Origin: Xiphydria camelus | Lineage: Eukaryota; Arthropoda; Insecta; Hymenoptera; Xiphydriidae | Assembly (NCBI GenBank): GCA_963678675.1 | Contig: OY783193.1 | Span: 3,851,501 to 3,915,500 of the forward strand | Direction: 5' to 3' | DNA: 64,000 nucleotides | In this document: positions 59,930-64,000 of the stretch, piece by piece | Position numbering within the stretch: the stretch's first letter is position 1 | Layout: the number at the start of each line of letters is the position of its first letter | Position numbers and translations under genes: made by a program | The notes under the pieces: generated by a model | What the model saw: only the letters and a program-made list of their open reading frames with translations | The model's database searches: none | Told to the model about the DNA's origin: nothing

Positions 59930-62796
59930 CTACTTCGGCACGTAGCAGATCTTTTTGCTCTTGACCGTCATCCATGTCTGTTTCTTGATGTGGGCGAACA
60001 GGGGTATCAGTATCGTGCCGAGGATCGTCGACTTGATCAGCATGACCTTCCGCGTGTCGTACTCCATCTCGGCGGTCCACTGCAGGAACTCGACGACGTC
60101 TTTGGCGATCTGCGACCTGGTGGGCTTCGTGCCGTCGTCGTAGTCCACCGCGCCGTCCTCGATCAACTGTCGATGGGAGTCGGCGTTCGATTACCGTGCG
60201 AACGGGGGGAGAGGAGGGGGGGGGAGGGGTTGTGGCACTGCACTGAGAAAAAAAAAAGATTAACATTTATTCCGTTAGAAGGATAATCTGAGTACGAAAG
60301 GTAAAACAGATCAAAAATTATCCCCTTCCAGGGTATAAAATTTAACCTTCCTTAAAATAATTTTCAATCGCCACTTTATTAGGTAATTTCGTACTCAGAT
60401 TATCCTTCTAACAGAATAATTTTTAATCTTTTTTTTTTCTCAGTGTGGTCGGCAATTTCCATTTTCTTTTCCACAAACGGTTTCCCCGCGCCTCGGATAT
60501 CAATTGAGGGCCTTGGAATTAAAAGGGATACGAGTGACTCTTCTTATATCTGGACTTAAGTGCAGATTTCTCGGTTATTTGGATTTAAAAAATTCAGTAT
60601 CTGTGCATGTGATCTCATGTGACAGATGAAGCTCAAAGCAGGTAACCTTATTATACTTAAATAAATTGTCACATATAAGATACCTAAATCTGCACTTATA
60701 AGTCCATATACATATAAGAAAAGTCACTTGTACCCCTTTTACTCTAACCCCCCTCAATTACACGGCAGGGACAGCTAGTATCTGTCGTTCAAAAAAACGT
60801 TACTTTCAATTGAAAAGAGGCGCACGCGCCCTGACGACATTCAGCGGTGAACTTGATAATCGAGGATCTCCGATCACGCGTTACAAGTGCGCCAGTTCCG
60901 CGGATCGCGCGTCACCGGTGCCTGAATGACGTCACGAAAGAGATTCAGGCGCGCAAATTGGCACATATTACCCGGATAATTTTTTTCTCGCGATCGAGCA
61001 CGAGTATCGCGTTTTTTTTTTTTCGAAAACCGTCATCAAAGGGATTCGACGGCCTGCGTAAAAATGACTCTTCCCAAAATCGTGCCACCGCCCCCCCGTT
61101 CGCGTAGGTCGCAAGAAAGAGACGGAGACAGATCGAAGGGGGATTTTTCTCGATCGATCTAAAGAAACCTCGCTGATGTACCGGTGCCATGGCCAAGCGT
61201 CCCCCGAGGAAGTAAGGATTGAACTGCTGACCCTCCTGAAGTTCGACGCCCGCCGGTGGGTCCATGTAGCCCGTGAAGAGGGAGAACAGGTAGTTCGCCC
61301 CGTTCCGCCTGCCGTTGATGACGAGGCAGAGGTCGGGCGGATAGGCGCCGTTGTTCGCCGCTCTGGCCGCCTCCTCGTTGGGGTAGGGCGAGGCTATCGG
61401 GTCCGAGAGCTTGCACGGCCGCGTGTAGTAGTTTCCCTCCTCGTCCGGCCCGTCCTGCATCTTTTTGGCGCAAAGAGATGAGGCCCCGGGGAAACGCCAC
61501 GTGACGAGGGGCGATCGGGAAGTCGCGCGAGCGATAAAAAGTACGAGGCAGGCGCACGGGGAAAACCAGTTTCCAGTGCGCGAACGCACGCGTCAGAGCC
61601 GATGCAGACGAAGTTACTTTTAGTGGCGAACGCGTGCGATAGCTACTGGCCTCTTGCGGAAAACTATGGACCGCGGCAGAGAGTGGCCAAGCGGTGGCCA
61701 TATATGCATGCACCGATTTAACCCCTTCCTGCGTCTTGTGCCATATATGGCACATACACTGATACCTACCTGATGTGTGCTACCATCTGTTATAAATCGT
61801 TGTAAATCTTCTCGACTGCGATATATGTAGAAAAGTTATATGTATTAGTAGCCAATTGTACGTACGTTGTTGTGTCCTGTGTATGGTGTACCACATATAT
61901 GGTATAAATAATTTTTCTTTAAAATAAATGTTTATTTTTTAATAGATGTATTTTTTAAATTATCTCTCTGATGAATAATAGGGGCAAAGAGCTGTCATAT
62001 ATTTTTGTTTTCATGGAATTTACAAAAATCATGCAGAAGGGGGTTAATCGAGGCATGTCAATGGAAAAGGCTGAAAGTGCCATACCTTGGAAGCAATATT
62101 TTTCGTAGAAACAGGTGTAAATACCATTACCAGGTCATCGGCGATGGCATTTGCACCTATTTTTATAAGAAATCTTAAGTTTCCAAGGTATGGCACTTTC
62201 AGCCTTTTCCATTGACATGCCTCATTATTCCATAGTTTTCCACAAGAGGCCCGTAGCTATCGCACGCGTTCGCTACTAAAAGTAGCCTCGTCTGTCGCGG
62301 CTCTCAGAGGTTAGGTCGGAAGGGAAAAAATCGTTTCCTCGTTCGCCCGTCGGCGATCACCTCAATCGCCACCGCGGCTCACCTGGGCCTCCGCGGCGAT
62401 CGCTTTGGCCTCGGCCTCCGTGTGCGTCACGTTCACCAGGTCTTTGTAGGTGATGTACTTGAGGCTGTGGCACTGCGAGCAGATCTGCTTGTACACCTGC
62501 CACCCGCGTCTGAGCGTGGCGTGATTCAGGGAGCGAAAGGCGCGCTTGAACTCCCAGGGATAACTGGGCGGGTGGACCACGAGGTCCGACGCCTTCACCG
62601 AGTGGTCCAGGAAGCGAAGGAAGGATCCGCACGCGACCAGGGCACCGGCGACTGCTCCCAGACAACGATAGAGGAATCGCTTGCCGCTCTCGGGGCGTTC
62701 CTCTCTCCAAGTCGTCGCGTACACGCGACTCGAACGCAACGCGGGACGCGAGCGCGGCTTCAGCAGTTCGCGGGTTCTCAGCACGTTCGTCGCCAT
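59930..62796 (-). CDS. Cytochrome c1, mitochondrial; divergent, probably a paralogue (309 aa, 3 exons)
   Basis: Minus-strand exons 62383-62796, 61182-61460 and 59930-60166, all junctions phase 0, give 309 aa, normal for the family. Cytochrome c1 is the c-type haem subunit of respiratory complex III, in the inner mitochondrial membrane, passing electrons to cytochrome c. An Arg-rich, acid-poor presequence is followed by the HPPSYPWEF block, the haem site CSQCH, HTEAEAK, NEEAARAANNGAYPPDL, FNPYF, the likely haem-ligand Met in GRLAMAP, and a C-terminal anchor with K-rich tail (TILIPLFAHIKKQTW). Many positions usually invariant in insect c1 differ: RPCKL for RPGKL, PPDLC for PPDLS, RRNGANY for R.GGEDY. 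All functional motifs remain, so it looks functional but fast-evolving. A tissue-specific paralogue is plausible. Both introns are packed with MITEs. Confidence 0.92.
60241..60445. mobile_element. CACTG-ended palindromic MITE, copy D
   Basis: Same family as 15227-15420, flanked by TG on both sides (60239-60240 and 60446-60447). It lies in intron 2 of the cytochrome c1 gene. Confidence 0.85.
60500..60765. mobile_element. Foldback MITE in intron 2 of cytochrome c1
   Basis: Inverted arms from CAATTGAGGG to its inverse CCCTCAATT, sharing AAGTGACTTTTCTTATAT-like and TGGACTTAAGTGCAGATTT phrases. A partial copy lies at 51.56-51.74 kb. Confidence 0.65.
61718..62047. mobile_element. piggyBac-type MITE with TTAA target duplication, nested
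   Basis: TTAA|CCCCTTCCTGCGTC at the left and CATGCAGAAGGGGG|TTAA at the right; the left subterminal region repeats CCATATATGGCACATA-like sequence. Nested between the arms of the compound element. Confidence 0.7.
62050..62223. mobile_element. Small palindromic element
   Basis: GAGGCATGTCAATGGAAAAG and continuing sequence through CCATACCTTGG is inverted at the right end (CCAAGGTATGG ... CATGCCTC), about 50-bp arms. Confidence 0.7.
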
Positions 62797-63000
62797 AACG
62801 TCGGGAAAAATCGTTACGGCGATGAGAGAGAAAATTGACGGTGCGACGGGCGATCGAGCGAGCTACGATCGAGGTGCGTCGGCGTTTATTCGGGCTCGCG
62901 GGCCTCTCGCGGTAAAAGTGCCCTATTTTAGCAGCGTGCCCTGGAAGTACCCTCTGATGTTGTAAAATATCCTTAAAAACACTGTGTTTTAAAATAATAA

Positions 63001-63911
63001 CACAGTCACAGAAAAAGAAAAGTGGAGTATACTTTTGATGCGATATGTGTTATCCGCAGTAATTTTGCCTCCTGATCACGAATCCGGTGTCAAAATTTGG
63101 CCATCACGTCACATATTTTTTTTATCTCAAAAAACCAGCAAGAGATGATGATTTTCAAAAAGTTACTGCTTAAACCAAATTCGGTATAGGGGGTTCTTTG
63201 AGTCGCTGATCATGAGTCTGATGTCGGATTTCAAAAGTTCAAGATGGCGGATCCAATATGGCGGACGAGATTTTCGAAAATCGACGGATTCCTGCCAAAT
63301 TTGGTGTATGGGAGTTTTTTGGGTCGCTGATCACGAATTTGAAGTCAGATTTCAAAAATTCAAAATGGCGGATCCAATATGGCGGACGAGATTTTCGAAA
63401 ATTTTGAATTTTTGAAAATACCTATAACTTTATATTCGTAATCAGCGACCGAAAAAACCCCCCTATACCAAATTTGACATGAATCCGTCACATTTCGAAA
63501 ATCTCGTCCGCCATATTGGATCCGCAATCTTGAATTTTTGAAATTCGATTTCAAGTTCGTGATCAGCGACCCAAAAAAACCCTATACCGAATTTAGTTCG
63601 TCTATTAACTTTTTGAAAATCATGATCTCTTGCTGGTTTTTTGAGATTAAAAAGAATGTGACGTGATGGCCAAATTTTAACACCAGATTCGTGATCAGGA
63701 GGAAAAATTACTACAGATGACATATATTGTATCAAAGGTATACCCCTTTTTTTTTTGCGTGACTGCACAGTTTTTTGAGATTAGAAAACAATTATTGTGA
63801 CGTGATGGCTAAATTTTGACACCCCGGATTCGTGATCAGGGAGCAAAATTACTACGGATAACAGATATCGCATCAAAAGTATACCCCACCTTTTTTTTTT
63901 GTGTGACTGTG
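63001..63911. mobile_element. Long inverted-repeat MITE with TAA duplication and a duplicated right end
   Basis: Ends CACAGTCACAGAAAAAGAAA and ...TTTTGTGTGACTGTG, flanked by TAA (62998-63000 and 63912-63914). The arms share ATTTTGACACC, GATCACGAATCCG-type and TTGGATCCGCCATCTTG-like phrases. The outer about 110 bp of the right end occurs twice in tandem (about 63650-63772 and 63773-63911), the first ending in a mutated terminus GCGTGACTGCACAG. The internal phrase ATGGCGGATCCAATATGGCG is repeated at about 63245 and 63365. No intact transposase. Confidence 0.7.
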
Positions 63912-63924
63912 TAATTTGCCTTTG

Positions 63925-64000
63925 CCTTTTACTATAATCTTTCACTTATTTCAACTTATTTCAACCTACTTTCTACCTCTGCTTATTTTTGCTCATCTAC
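63925..64000. repeat. Dispersed repeat shared with 53.04-53.11 kb
   Basis: TTATTTCAACCTACTTTCTACCTCTGCTTATTTTTGC matches, in inverse, the sequence at about 53055-53110. Truncated by the window edge. Confidence 0.6.

Larger units (their letters stand above)
61593..62306. mobile_element. Compound inverted-repeat element in intron 1 of cytochrome c1
   Basis: Outer arms at 61593-61669 and 62230-62306 are about 75-bp inverted repeats (CGAACGCGTGCGATAGCTAC). Between them lie a TTAA element (61718-62047) and, three bases further on, a 174-bp palindrome (62050-62223). None is coding. Confidence 0.7.

Overview
The window reads as insect nuclear DNA, most likely from a hymenopteran and plausibly an ant. 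The reasons are short GT-AG introns, CpG-rich intergenic DNA full of fortuitous open frames, genes on both strands with animal-only domain architectures, and a dense load of small foldback DNA transposons. The organism call is an inference; no species-diagnostic sequence was identified. All gene models below were assembled by hand from splice signals and reading-phase continuity.

Layout. 2.7-18.7 kb (+): a secreted cysteine-rich protein (EB/EGF-like modules, acidic linker, four LDL-receptor class A repeats), with a 10.5-kb first intron. 22.6-25.1 kb (+): a DUF229 alkaline-phosphatase-fold type II membrane protein. 26.6-29.2 kb (+): an unrecognised Ser/Lys-rich protein in six exons. 35.2-30.0 kb (-): a CUB-CUB-CUB-LDLa single-pass receptor with a long cytoplasmic tail. 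37.5-35.7 kb (-): the DNA primase small subunit, complete at 419 aa. 38.2-39.0 kb (+): TMEM222, head-to-head with the primase gene. 40.2-39.7 kb (-): a UMAD1-like UMA-domain protein, tail-to-tail with TMEM222. 40.2-59.9 kb: a large gene-poor, transposon-rich stretch. 62.8-59.9 kb (-): a three-exon cytochrome c1 that looks like a divergent paralogue. 63.0-63.9 kb: another mobile element.

The genes do not form one pathway. They cover replication priming (primase), respiration (cytochrome c1), ESCRT-I-related trafficking (UMAD1), a small conserved membrane protein (TMEM222) and extracellular recognition (the two LDLa genes and possibly the DUF229 ectoenzyme). No new enzymatic or defence system was found.

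The most unusual content is the transposon layer. It includes elements nested inside the terminal repeats of other elements, a filled/empty-site pair that fixes a 2-bp target duplication for a CACTG-ended MITE family, three near-identical TTAA-flanked elements that all sit in introns of the two LDLa genes, several further TTAA/CCC-ended (piggyBac-type) MITEs, and a duplicated, frameshifted copy of a gene's last coding segment folded into a palindrome.
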